The notes under the pieces were generated by a model. It searched no databases. It saw nothing but the letters and a program-made list of their open reading frames with translations, and was not told the origin of the DNA. The position numbers and the translations under genes are program-made. Positions 23,167 to 33,260 of a stretch of 64,000 bases of DNA are shown piece by piece; position 1 is the first letter of the stretch, and each line of letters starts with the position of its first letter. The DNA comes from Gnetum montanum (Eukaryota > Streptophyta > Gnetopsida > Gnetales > Gnetaceae), in NCBI GenBank assembly GCA_015680685.1, contig MNCI01004839.1, forward strand, positions 4,306 to 68,305, in the 5' to 3' direction.

Positions 23167-23697
23167 TGCAACATCATTTGTTATTTGATGTTGCATATTT
23201 GTTATGCAACATTATTTGACATTATTTGTAAAGGAAATAATAAGGAAAATGTAAAAAGAGAAAGAAAGAATGATTTATTGATATGAAATAGAGTATCTAG
23301 ATCATGCTTTGAGAGTATTCCTTGAGATTTTCTTCCTTTGACATCTATCTCTTAGAGGCAATCTAGCATTCCCATCAAAGTTAGGCCTATAAATGGTTAG
23401 AAGGAATGGACAATCCACTTCCTATCCTACTTCACTTGGCTCTTGTGACTTGCCCATACAAACTCTACCACTCCATCCTAGCAAGACCTCTAAGCTTAGG
23501 TATAAATGCCTTAGGTCAAACCCCTAAAGGTTATCTTAAGAGACACATTCATTATTACAATGCACCCTTTCTATTATCAAGTACAACTACCCTTTCAGGT
23601 CTTGTTACGATAATAATAACACTTGTNAATTATCTTAGAAAATGAGATAAGTATTAAGAAAGCAATATTTAATTNCTTTGGAAATGGGGACGTGACA
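23167..23697 (-). repeat. C2 3' LTR
   Basis: Matches 27795-28368. Its U3 end is ggggacgtgaca (complement TGTCACGTCCCC) at 23697, beside the polypurine tract complement atctaacccccttgggc (23698-23714). C1 has the equivalent tract, gaatgaaaccgaagcagggtagat, just before 42067. Confidence 0.85.
23627..23675. other. Probable assembly artefact inside C2 3' LTR
   Basis: Between single N bases at 23627 and 23675 lies a 47-bp stretch that is the exact reverse complement of 23863-23911. It replaces the LTR sequence present in the 5' copy (tatgaagaggcaccatcttc onward, 28310-28350). An exact inverted copy between two N bases is best explained by a wrongly placed gap-filling contig. Confidence 0.8.
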
Positions 23698-24140
23698 ATC
23701 TAACCCCCTTGGGCTTCATTCATCCCTGAACAAGTTGATGTTTACTATCTTTTTCCAGCTCCAATGCTTTTATTATGCTTCCATGCTCCAATAATTTGAT
23801 TTCTCCTTTGAAATTAAAGTTTTTGCTTGCTTATTCTGAAAATAAAATATATGTGAGAAAAATTTATGGAAAATTAAATATTGCTTTCTTAATACTTATC
23901 TCATTTTCTAAGATAATTTCAAGAGGTGAATTAAAGATCTATCAACCATCAATCACTAGTCCTAACCAGGATCACATAAAGTGCAACTCATATCTGATTA
24001 CCCAAGTGAAGATAGGACAAATCTTTATTCTCAACTTGCATTACTGTAGAAATTTTATTTATCTAATTCAAATATAAATTAAATTATGAAGAAAATAATA
24101 AGATTTATCAAATAAAGTAAGGGTGAGATACTTCCTGATC

Positions 24141-25150
24141 TTGATCAACCTTATGAATTGATGGAAGTAATTGTAATTNTGTACCAAATATAATCCAAGG
24201 TCTCAATGAAGAATGTTGTTGATCCATCCTCATTAATCATACTACAGCAATTGGTAAACTATGATTCTTGGTTAGTATTATCCATCAACATCATTTGTTC
24301 TTGAGTTCTAGGATCTAATTTATCTACTGAAGATTCAAAATAAGTAGAATATGCACTGACCAATGGAATTTCATGTTGAATTGATGGAAATATTTTCTTC
24401 AAATCAAGTTCATCTTCCAAGGATTTCTTTGCGCATCCATATTTTAAGAATTGACAAACACAACTTCCAACTTTTGCATTGAAGTCTACACAAAGAATAA
24501 ATGGAACAGGATTAGTATATCTTAAGAATAACTTATTCTTCAAAATTTCCTCTATTTTCTTAATCAAGTATGCTCCTTGACATAGTCTAACATCTAAACA
24601 TGTTGGTTTGGCAATTAAATGTGTGTTAACCAAGCATACACATCTTCCTGATAGATGGACTTTTAGAATCACTAACAAAGCTATGTGATTCTTCCAAAAT
24701 ATTGGCTATTCTTTCTTTCCCATCTCTTGAAGTTATATATTTCAAAAATTATATTTTCTAAACTCCATTCAAATCTTTGTACTAATTCAAACTTAGCTCC
24801 TTTATAAAAGATCACACAACCATCGATGTTGTGATTTCTAGAATATGATAATTTGTATGGCTCAAAAGAAGAACTTCCACAAGAACCTTTTTACTTATAA
24901 ATACCTCTATATCCCATATTTTCCAAATATATTTGGAATTGATATAGAAATTCCCATGACAATACTTCTTATATGCATAAAAAATTAGCATCCAAATCTT
25001 GTAACTCTACTAAAATGTGTGGGTATTGATATTCATGTCAATCCAAGGCCCATGGTGGACATAACAGATGTTGTTTCTCACTCACTAGGGATCTTATAAG
25101 CATGTTGTATGTTGCATATTTCATTCTCATTCTTGAATTCTTTGTTGGAT
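24141..25150 (-). pseudogene. CCR4-like deadenylase retrocopy carried by C2
   Basis: The longer and better preserved copy. On the minus strand it starts with MKYATYNML and LLCPPWALD near 25130-25060, then LQDLDANFLCI-stop-EV, DGCVIFYKGAKFELV, and the open stretch 24259-24678. That stretch reads VNTHLIAKPTCLDVRLCQG, PFILCVDFNAKVGS (D-F-N at 24479-24487) and HEIPLVSAYST. After a stop it ends with TLDYIWY near 24180, the usual LDYIFY block. These are, in order, the conserved blocks of CCR4 EEP nucleases. The final SDH block was not found. One frameshift separates the front and back parts, and there are several stops. It is intronless and sits in the same strand and relative place as in C1, which supports capture by the retroelement. 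An N at 24179 falls in the last block. Confidence 0.78.
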
Positions 25151-25810
25151 CATTACTATTTATGGGTTTCATACACCTTGTTGGAAAGAGATTTTAAGTT
25201 TCCATGTTGTTTTACCATATGATTTGGTTATAGGATGAATTGATATACCTATATCTTCTTAACCATTTTTGTTCATCAACTGATTCTCCAACTAATTCTT
25301 GTAATACTTAGCTATATTATCTAATATATATCATCTTATTCTTAATAGTATTTCTAATCCCCTTTAAGAACATTGACTCCAACAATGTAACTAATGACAT
25401 GTCATAAGGATCTTAACGCTATCTACAAAGGTTAACCATTGAATATTAAGGCCCAAAAGGTTAGATTTGTAAGGAAAAATTTATGATATCATTGAATCAT
25501 TTAATACCTAGATGATAAATCTAACCTTACCATTGAGCTCAAAAGTGTGAAAAATGTTGGAGATGAATATATGTTGAAAAAGGACATCATATGCTCAAGT
25601 TATGCTAAGATTAAGCTTTTGAGGGTCTTAAGGCACTATATCAAGCAAGAGGTGAAATCTAATTTTAAAGTTTCCATAGGATAGATTTGATTTCACCATT
25701 ATGTTTGAAAGGTTGAAATCTAGAGGAATGACTATTCGTTTGTCCAAAAATCCTTTCAAAAGCAAAAGTTATGGCTTCTAGAGATTCAAGACATTTGGCA
25801 TGAAAATTGA

Positions 25811-25862
25811 GACTTCCTGAGAGGTCACCCATCCAATACTACTACAAAATGAGCATGCTTAA
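25811..25862 (-). ncRNA. 5S rRNA gene-derived fragment in C2
   Basis: The complement runs from ttaagcatgct to caggaagtc and includes ggatgggtgacct, an exact match to the 5S C-box region. It lies in the same place relative to the C-rich segment and the CCR4-like frame as the C1 copy at 21671-21724. Confidence 0.82.
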
Positions 25863-26049
25863 TTATAGAATTTTTATCTCACATACAAATAATGCACCAA
25901 ATTCTATTTTTGAAAATTATATTCATGCATTTTTAATTTAGATTAACAACTCCACAATAGAAATTTTGAATTTTCCTTTAGTTGATGGAAATTTTAAATT
26001 TTTTGTCTTTTGATAGAAATTTCAAATTGTTCTATTTGTTGACACATAA

Positions 26050-27080
26050 TTTTCCATTGTGTGGCAGGAAAATATGATGGCAGAAATGGTCACAGTGGCA
26101 TCTGGGGCAAAGTGAGCAACATTAGGGGTAGATTGGTGACTAGGGAGGAGGATGCCAACACATGTCGGTGGTGGTGCAATGATATCTTCTTTCTACCATG
26201 GTTTGTGGAGGGCCGTTAGCACAGCTAATCTGTAAGGGGGGGGGGAGAAAAAAGAAATGTGGCCTATGTAGGGCCAATGTAGCTTCTTATTTACCTATGT
26301 GGCCCTTAAAGGGCTTACATGACCCACAGAGGAACCTACAAAGCCCTCACAAGGGCTTGCATGACCAATGTTGGGTGTAGTTAGCATATACCATGCAAAT
26401 GGCAGTGCTACACACTAGGTAGGGATTTCAGTGCAAGAGCATGCCAAAATGGTTTGGTATTAGTAGCATCATCGATGCTCATGGCACACTGGAATGGGCC
26501 TTTATTGATAGCACCGTCAGTGCTGCAGAGCACCAAAATAGACCATTATGAATGACATTGTCAATGCCGCAGAGCACTGAAATGGACCATTATGAACAAT
26601 GCCCTTGGTGTCTACAGAGAACTAGAATGGGCTATTATGCACGATGTCATCGGTGTCCACAGAGCACCAAAATGGGTCGTTATCAACTATGTTATCTATG
26701 CTCAATAGTCGTTATGGATGGTGTCTTCAGACAACTACAGCAACGTTGGCAAAATATAATAGTGAAGTGCACCATTGCAGGGTGATGCATGATAGTGGCA
26801 AAGCATGTGATAGGTAGTGGTAGGGTGCATGGTAGCAAGAGGTAGTCACAATAGGGAAAAGTGGTAGTTCCCATAAGTAGAGCAAAGTGGTGGGTTGATA
26901 ATAGGCATTAGGGGGATGACGACGAACAGTGTTAAAGGGTGGCAACCCTTGCAATAAGGGCTGCACTGATCTTCAAGGCCAATGTGGCCCCATGCAAGGG
27001 TACACTACCCTTTCTACTGGGCATGCATGGCCCTTGCAAGGCTAGCACAACCCCTACAGAGTCAGTGTGGCCCTTGCTAG
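26050..27080 (-). repeat. C-rich segment of C2 with 45-bp minisatellite
   Basis: At 26466-26720 five to six units follow each other at exactly 45-bp spacing (starts near 26466, 26511, 26556, 26601, 26646, 26691), each with a gcagagcac-type core and an aatgg-c-attatg block. Forty-five bases are fifteen codons, and the plus strand is open through the array (26552-26785), giving a repeated CxxC-containing unit. The element's own sense strand is also open over part of it (26727-26966). Flanking sequence is G-rich on the plus strand, with a run of ten G at 26236. No known protein is recognised. Confidence 0.72.
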
Positions 27081-27129
27081 GTTGATCTTCCTTATTATTA
27101 TTATTATTATTATTTTGTAAAAGTGGAAG

Positions 27130-27780
27130 GGCCTAGGTTCAAACCCATGACCTCCTGATTTTCTTCTCTTTCTCTCTTTTTTTAAAACTAAGAATAATTT
27201 AATATCTTTTTAATGTATGTATAATGAGAGACTTTAAACATCAATATCTCTTAAACTGTAAGTCTAATTGAGATGAAATTTGTACTATTGGAATCATCTC
27301 GATGAGCACTATTCATTAGAAATAATTTTAGGATTCAAAAATGAAGTTTGATTTTCAACATTTTAAAATATCCACCTACCTTATTCTACCAAAAAAACAT
27401 TACCAAGTTGATATATGGAAGACATGAGGACTTATAAATGACTCTTAAGTTGCTTAGGATAATAAGTTTCACTAAAACAAGATCAATTCAAGTCATGGTT
27501 ACTAACCTTTTTTGGAGAAACTTAACAATGACCTTAATCAATTAATATTTAAAGTATTAAGATGGGTAAGCGTTACCTAGACTAGTGTATTCTTGTCTTA
27601 CCAACATCTTTTCCAATTGATGAATTTTGATGAAGCGTAATCAGATCGTCATCATTCAATGATATCCATGAAATAATTTTGTTGGTTGATGATCTAAGAT
27701 TCTTCCTAGTTCCTGGCTCTATGATTCATCATCATGTTGTAGTCAACCCATGATCCTAAATGACCCTTGTGTTATGGTTT
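27130..27780 (-). other. C2 leader
   Basis: Single-copy counterpart of the duplicated C1 leader (the complement contains cttacccatct and the ttgattaaggtcatt block). It follows the primer site as a long untranslated leader. A (tta)n microsatellite sits at 27092-27114, at the border with the C-rich segment. No coding frame. Confidence 0.65.
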
Positions 27781-27781
27781 T

Positions 27782-27794
27782 CTTTGATACCAGT
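27782..27794 (-). promoter_or_regulatory. C2 primer-binding site (initiator tRNA-Met type)
   Basis: The complement reads ACTGGTATCAAAG, a close match to the plant TGGTATCAGAG site, placed directly after the LTR end gatgtcaca. Confidence 0.82.
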
Positions 27795-28368
27795 TGTGAC
27801 ATCTTATACTTGGATGTCATAGAAAACATAAAATATACATTATATTAGACATTATGCATAAGAAGACAATATACCAAATGTTAAATATATGTAACATTCA
27901 ACATTATGTGTAAAGGAAATAATAGGTAAAATGCAGAAAGAGAAAAAAAAAGAATGATTTATTGATATTAAATGGAGTAGCTGGATCATGCTATGATAGT
28001 ATTCCTTAGGATTTTCTTACTTTGGCATCTATCCCTTAGAATGAATCTAGCATTGCCATCATGATTAGGCCTATAACCAGCCAGAAAGGATGGCTAGCCC
28101 ACTTCCTGTCCCACTTCACCTAGCTCCTATGACTTGCCTATACCAACTTTGCCACTCCATCTTGGCACGTCCTCTAAGATCAAGTATAAATGCCTTAGGT
28201 TAAACTCCTAAAGGTTACCTTAAGAGACACATCCATTATTACAATGCACCCTTTTAGGTCTCAAGTACAACTACACTTTTAGGTCTTATTATGATTACAA
28301 TAACACTTGTTATGAAGAGGCACCATCTTCATTATGTAGCAACATCATTTGGGAATGGGGACGTGAGA
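27795..28368 (-). repeat. C2 5' LTR
   Basis: 574 bp, partner of 23167-23697 and related to the C1 LTRs in the opposite orientation. It starts (minus strand) at 28368 with a decayed TGTCACGTCCCC. Confidence 0.88.
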
Positions 28369-28848
28369 CTTCCAAGCTACCAAGTTACTAGAGTTAATTT
28401 TTAAAGAAGAAGTTGAGAAGAAGAAATACCAAGCCCTACCATCCTGAACAAGATCATCCGATCATATATCCCTTATGGTGGAACTACAACTACTTTCATT
28501 AATTCCCATGGCTGATCGATCATGATCTTAACCTTACTTTTATTTGTAATCTTATTATTTTCTTAATTGCTTAATCTATATTTTAAATTGATAAGTAAAA
28601 TATCTAAGGTAATGCAAGTTGAGAATAAGGATTTTTCCTACCTTGACTAGGGTAACCAGATACAAGTTGTACTTTTTGTAACCCTTCTTAGGACTAGTGA
28701 TTAGTGGTTGGTAGACCTTTAATTCACCTCTTATTATTATCTTAGAGAATGAGGTAAGTATTAATAAAATAATATTGAAATTCCCATATATTCTTTTAAC
28801 TTATATTTATTTGTAAAATAAGCAAGAGAACATTAGGATATTAATGAG
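28369..28848 (+). pseudogene. C1 continuation: end of CCR4-like frame and AT-rich tail
   Basis: This block is collinear with C2 23930-24180 read in reverse: actacaactactttcattaa against the decayed LDYIWY end, then ttgatcatgatcttaacc, cttattattttctta, gcaagttgagaata and ggactagtgattag. It continues C1 after the C2 insertion and ends where A2 begins. Only the very end of the nuclease frame is present here; the middle between 23166 and 28369 appears lost or too diverged. Confidence 0.65.
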
Positions 28849-29665
28849 TGATGAGTATACCCTATGTCCAACCATATGAATCTCTAACATTCACTCAGCG
28901 ATTCGATCAAATTTTGAAGACTTTAAGTTTCCAAGTATACTAGTTCTAGGAGGTGAATCTAACCATTGCAATCATTGTTTTTCTTGTTCCAATTGTCAAG
29001 AGCAAGTGTATGGTTAAGTGTACCTAAGGCATATGATTTTTATCATATTATCATTTATGAATTAAGTTTCCTAAGAACAAGAATAAAGTATTTAATTATT
29101 TAATTAATCTAATAACTAACTAATACTTAACTAATTCTAACATAAGCATCTATTCCCATTTTCTATACACATATTGAACACGTTATAGCACCACTAGGTT
29201 ACCAAGCATTAATCGTTATTGGGATTACCAAGTGTTAAACATATGCTTGAAGTGGTCATACTTATGATGACTATTTAATTAATTTTAATTAATTACTTAG
29301 AAACACTAAAGAAAATTGCATGAATATTAAATGCATAAGGAAACAATTAATCTATTCCAAGTGCTATAAGGTTTGATCAGAAAAGCTCATCTTTATTACT
29401 GTTCACAGTAAAGTGCTCAAGTACATTAGTGCTTAAATAAAGATCCATACACTCTTTGACTTCTACTATGGGCTCTCAAAAAATATTCTAATTTTTTGGA
29501 AGGAAAAACTACAAGAGCTTCACTACAACTACTAAAATATTTTCATAAATATACTGGGTAGACACACATTTATAGGTAAAAATAGGGGTCAAATCCCACA
29601 TGATCTTGTCAACAAGGTTACATCAATGGCATCTCATCAACGTGGTCCAACAATGTGACTCATCA
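28849..29665 (-). repeat. A2 3' LTR
   Basis: 817 bp, partner of 41065-41935. It is slightly shorter at the outer end, where a few bases after tgatg are missing. A decayed palindrome remains at about 29621-29642 and a TATA-like motif at the complement of acatttataggt (29566-29577). Confidence 0.9.
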
Positions 29666-29899
29666 TACCCCCATGCCTATATGAAAATTCATCCTCATTT
29701 TCTTTAAAAATTTTTGGAAATGTATGGGATTATTGACTAACTATAGACACACAAAACAAACACAACAAAAAATGAGTGCCCAAATGTATGGTTTATAATC
29801 ATTACAAAATCTTGGTGTTTAGGATAACAAAATTGAACACTAGGATAAAAATTGATAACACAACTCCTCAAATAGCTAGAAGATAATGAAGAAAAATTA

Positions 29900-32726
29900 G
29901 ACAATCCTAGGTGGTGAAGGCTTTTAAGGTTTCGAAGGACCTCCTCCTACTTTAGGCACACACAGTTATTGAGGCAGTTATTATGGTTTTCTTACTATAG
30001 TTGTAACCTTTGGTGGAAGATAGAAGGCATCCAACAATGCCTTCATCTTCTCCTATTTAATCCAAGGATCATTCATGGTCCACAATGCATTACCAATGTG
30101 AGCTAGAATAAGGATATTCCATAGATAGGGCATTGTTAGGAACAACTCCTTCACATTGTTAAACTAGGCAATGAACTATTTCCATTCAATGTCAAACGCC
30201 TTGAGTGCATTCTGCTACTCTTATTAGTTGTTCATTCTTTTGGCTAGGTTCTTAGTAGTTTATTTTTTGTTAGTGAACTTCACCTTGAGAACCTTGAGTT
30301 CTACATTCGCATCCTTAAGCTTTTGCTTGGTCTCCTTATGATGCTTGAGCTTTGCCTCATACAACAAGTACAAGCTGGCCACCCACTTCTCCAATTCTGA
30401 TCATGCCTTGCCAATAGTCAACATCATTAGGTTTGCATATTTGAGGTTGGCATGCTTCATGTATTCTATCATGTCCTCAATCTACAACTCCTTCATGCAA
30501 ATTTTAGCCTTGGTGTATGCATTCAACCCTTCAAAGATAGGCTTCTAAACATCACCTCCTTGGTAGAGCTGCTAGAAGCCCTCATTTACTTTTTCCTTTG
30601 TTAATTGAATGTGCTTCTCAGTGATTTTTTATTTTTTATTTTGCAATCCCACCTAGTCCCTGTAATGATTCTTCATCCTTTCAAACTTAAGGACCTCATT
30701 TTCTCGAGCGACTATCTTGATTGCAGATTTCTGATGCAAGGCATAGACTTCCTTCATCAAGAGGTTTCTATTCTCTGCTACTAACCTTCTCAGTTTTGTG
30801 GTTACCCTAGCTAGGTGCTCCTATTAATGGATAAATTTTGACATTTTCTACTTCTATGCATCAACATTTCGCAAGTGATGATTTTCTATGGTCAAGGCCT
30901 TATTTTCCTAGTGAGTCTGAACCAAGTCCTTTTAGATGTTGTATGTCATGGCATTGGCCAAGGACTAGTTAAGGACTAATGACTCCTTAGCATTCTTAAC
31001 CTCTTTGAATCTCACCTGAAGTTGTTGAAAAGCTTCACCTCATGTGATTTCTTTGTTGAGCAATGCAAGATCAGTAACGCGGGCTCTTAATTTAGCAACT
31101 ACCATAGCAAAGTGTTGATTTTTAGCTTGGGTTGTTTCAAGTTTCTCCTCCATGATGATGCATTTTTCCATTATCTTGAGCACCTCTAATTAGGTTGTAG
31201 TGATGCTATCGAGAATGTCAAAGAAATCTAGTATTGGTTGCCCAATTCCCACTGGTTGGTCCAACAATTCCTCATGCTAGGCTATGTTAAGTTTTTTGCT
31301 GACGATTCCTATGGATGTCTGCACATCTCTAAGTGCAAAAACATCTAGTATAGATGCTTCAAGTTCATTAAGTTCTTCGAAAAATTTGTCAGCAACCACT
31401 TTAGCCAATGTCTCCTACTCATGGTGTTAGATCACTAGGACAGTTTCCCCCTCACCCTCCTCCAAATGCACCAAAAAGGTAGTTGCATTCCCAGAGAGGT
31501 TTGAAACTTGTTGTTATTGCAAGAGGGACATCATTACCTCTTGAGTGCTTGGATTTGACCTTGAGGGCATATACATTCATTGGGCTAAGAAAATTGGTGT
31601 CCTAGCCTCCATTTAGCTTATGGTTCAATCCACTTCATTAAGGTGGCACAAGGCTAGCCTGTACATAGATGGCTTACCGCCACTCATTCCTACTTACTAC
31701 TACTACTACTACTACAAGAGCTACTCTTGAATTTTGCACATGTACTAAATGGTAGTTGAGTCTCTGGTTTTGTCTCATGAGTGGGTGTTCGAGGTGGTGG
31801 TTGCTACTTCTCTTTCTAGACCACCTTCGTAGGCACCTTGTCTTTCATCATTTCCATCTAAGATGCAATTAGAGCATGTTGAACTATGTCATTCATGTAG
31901 TGGGTTATGCCTCCCCTCTTGCATAATTTTCTAATAAGACACAAGATAGATGATCTATGGAAAGTTGATAAGGAATCCACCACTTAAGAGTGGTGCATTC
32001 ATAAGTGGAGAAAGCTATGATTTTGGTAGGCCTTATCATTGGATTGAGGTGAAAGGCTACAATTTTTAAGTATGCACATTTTGCTATGGTGAGCAAACCA
32101 AAATCCATGTAGTCTACTAAATAACACTACTACATCCATTATTTTTTGATGGTTGGATCTATACATTGGAATTTCTACAAGAATGGCCCCAGTTTTAGGC
32201 AACCCAAGGGCCTTAGAAATCACTTTCACTAAGTATGACATAGAAATGTCCTTGACTTTGACCATTGAACTAGATTGCTGATTGTTCTAGAAAAGGTATA
32301 TCTTCCCCATGTACCACTTCTCATTGGAAGTGATGGTGGGCCACATGGGAGAGTTCTACAATTAAGTCTTAACTTTTGGAGGAGCAAACTCCAAGAAGGA
32401 TCCAAAGTTCAAGTCTTGAAGCATGGATTTCTAAATCTTGTTGAATGCGACTTACTAGAGGGAAACCTCCATCAAGGTAACCTTAAGGTTTGATCTTGGC
32501 TCTAGTGCCTCATCTCAGTGAGAATCTTTAGTCACGGTCACTTCTTCAAGAATCTGTCTAATAGATTCCACTTCGGGCTCCTCCTGAAGAGGTCCTATTA
32601 TGGGGGGTTTCTACTACTTGCTCTTGGGGTTGCTCTTAGCTCCTTCATAGTCTTAGCTTTTTGTCCCTTGGTTGGGACAGTCCTCCATCCTATGAGTGCT
32701 TTCCTTTAGGTGTCATTTGTGGTCAT
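29900..32726 (-). pseudogene. Accessory reading frame in A2, probable coiled-coil protein, function unknown
   Basis: Between integrase and 3' LTR the minus strand holds a long decayed frame. A possible start is MTTNDT at 32726, but the best continuous frame begins near 32580 (EEPEVESIRQILEEVTV). It passes through VKVKDISMSYLVKVISKALGL (31999-32265), shifts frame for TYECTTLKWWIPYQLSIDHL (31905-32108), shifts again into a Pro/Thr then Ser-rich linker containing a TAC microsatellite (about 31696-31714), and then runs with isolated stops to about 29900. The second half is rich in Lys, Glu, Leu and Ala in heptad-like order (LEEGEGE, MEEKLETTQAKNQHFAMVV, ELEKWV, ETKQKLKDANVELKVLKVKF), suggesting coiled coil. 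I do not recognise the family. Its place matches the extra or envelope-like frames of some Athila/Tat elements, but no signal peptide or membrane segment is evident. Confidence 0.7.
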
Positions 32727-33260
32727 AAAAAAACCAAGGATTAGCATGTGATGTGTAACTTTTATCCTTTAGGTACCTTATCTCATTAGGTAGTTTACAC
32801 TTCGACTAAGTTATGACCATGGTAGATTCATTATTCTAATATTATTTTAATGTTATTTGATTTAGAATGTCACCAAAGTATTTAGGAAGGATTTAACCTT
32901 CATAAATTGATGTTTTGATGTTAGTTAAACCTTTGTGGGAGTTAGAAACATTTCAAAAAAAAATTTCTATCAAAAACTCAAGGTTTGTGGCCCCCACAAC
33001 AAAGAGCTTATTTTTGGTAGCTGCAAGACTAAAGAATGGAGTTAATTGGACAAATAGTTTGGAAGTTATGACTCTTGGAAGGTTCTAGGCGCTAAAAAAG
33101 TTAAAATCTTCCCCCTCATTTGAGCAAATGTGTGAAAAATTACTAAGTGTGGCCACATATTTATAGAGTGTTTATGCTACATCGATGGGATTGTGTTGAT
33201 GGGGTCTTCTCATCTATGTGGCAACTCCATCAACAAGGTCCCATTAATGAAGCCTATAGA
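29915..33260 (-). other. Cassette present in A2 but absent from A1
   Basis: A1 and A2 align up to a ggtgaag block near 4835 in A1 and 29915 in A2, and again from about 5030 in A1 and 33340 in A2. The 3.3 kb between these points exists only in A2. It contains the accessory frame and an LTR-like promoter at its upstream end. Either A2 (or its lineage) gained it or A1 lost it. Confidence 0.75.
33156..33240 (-). promoter_or_regulatory. LTR-like promoter upstream of the A2 accessory frame
   Basis: The complement of 33158-33165 reads TATAAATA. Immediately upstream (higher coordinates) lie two units, 33180-33202 (catcgatggga, tgttgatgg) and 33211-33234 (catctatgtgg, ctccatcaac). These resemble the palindromes at the start of the A2 LTR (41815-41911) and have the same order relative to the TATA box. 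The accessory frame begins 400-600 bp downstream. Confidence 0.6.

Larger units (their letters stand above)
23167..28368 (-). mobile_element. C2: second copy of the CCR4-carrying element, complete, inverted
   Basis: LTRs at 27795-28368 (5') and 23167-23697 (3') flank about 4.1 kb. On the minus strand the order is 5' LTR, Met-type primer site (27782-27794), leader, C-rich segment with 45-bp repeats, 5S-derived fragment, CCR4-like frame, AT-rich tail, polypurine tract (complement of 23698-23714) and 3' LTR. No gag or pol. It interrupts the CCR4-like frame of C1, so it inserted after C1. Flanks read tatta on the left and cttcc on the right, so no target duplication survives or the junctions were altered. 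The 3' LTR contains a suspected assembly error at 23627-23675. Confidence 0.85.
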
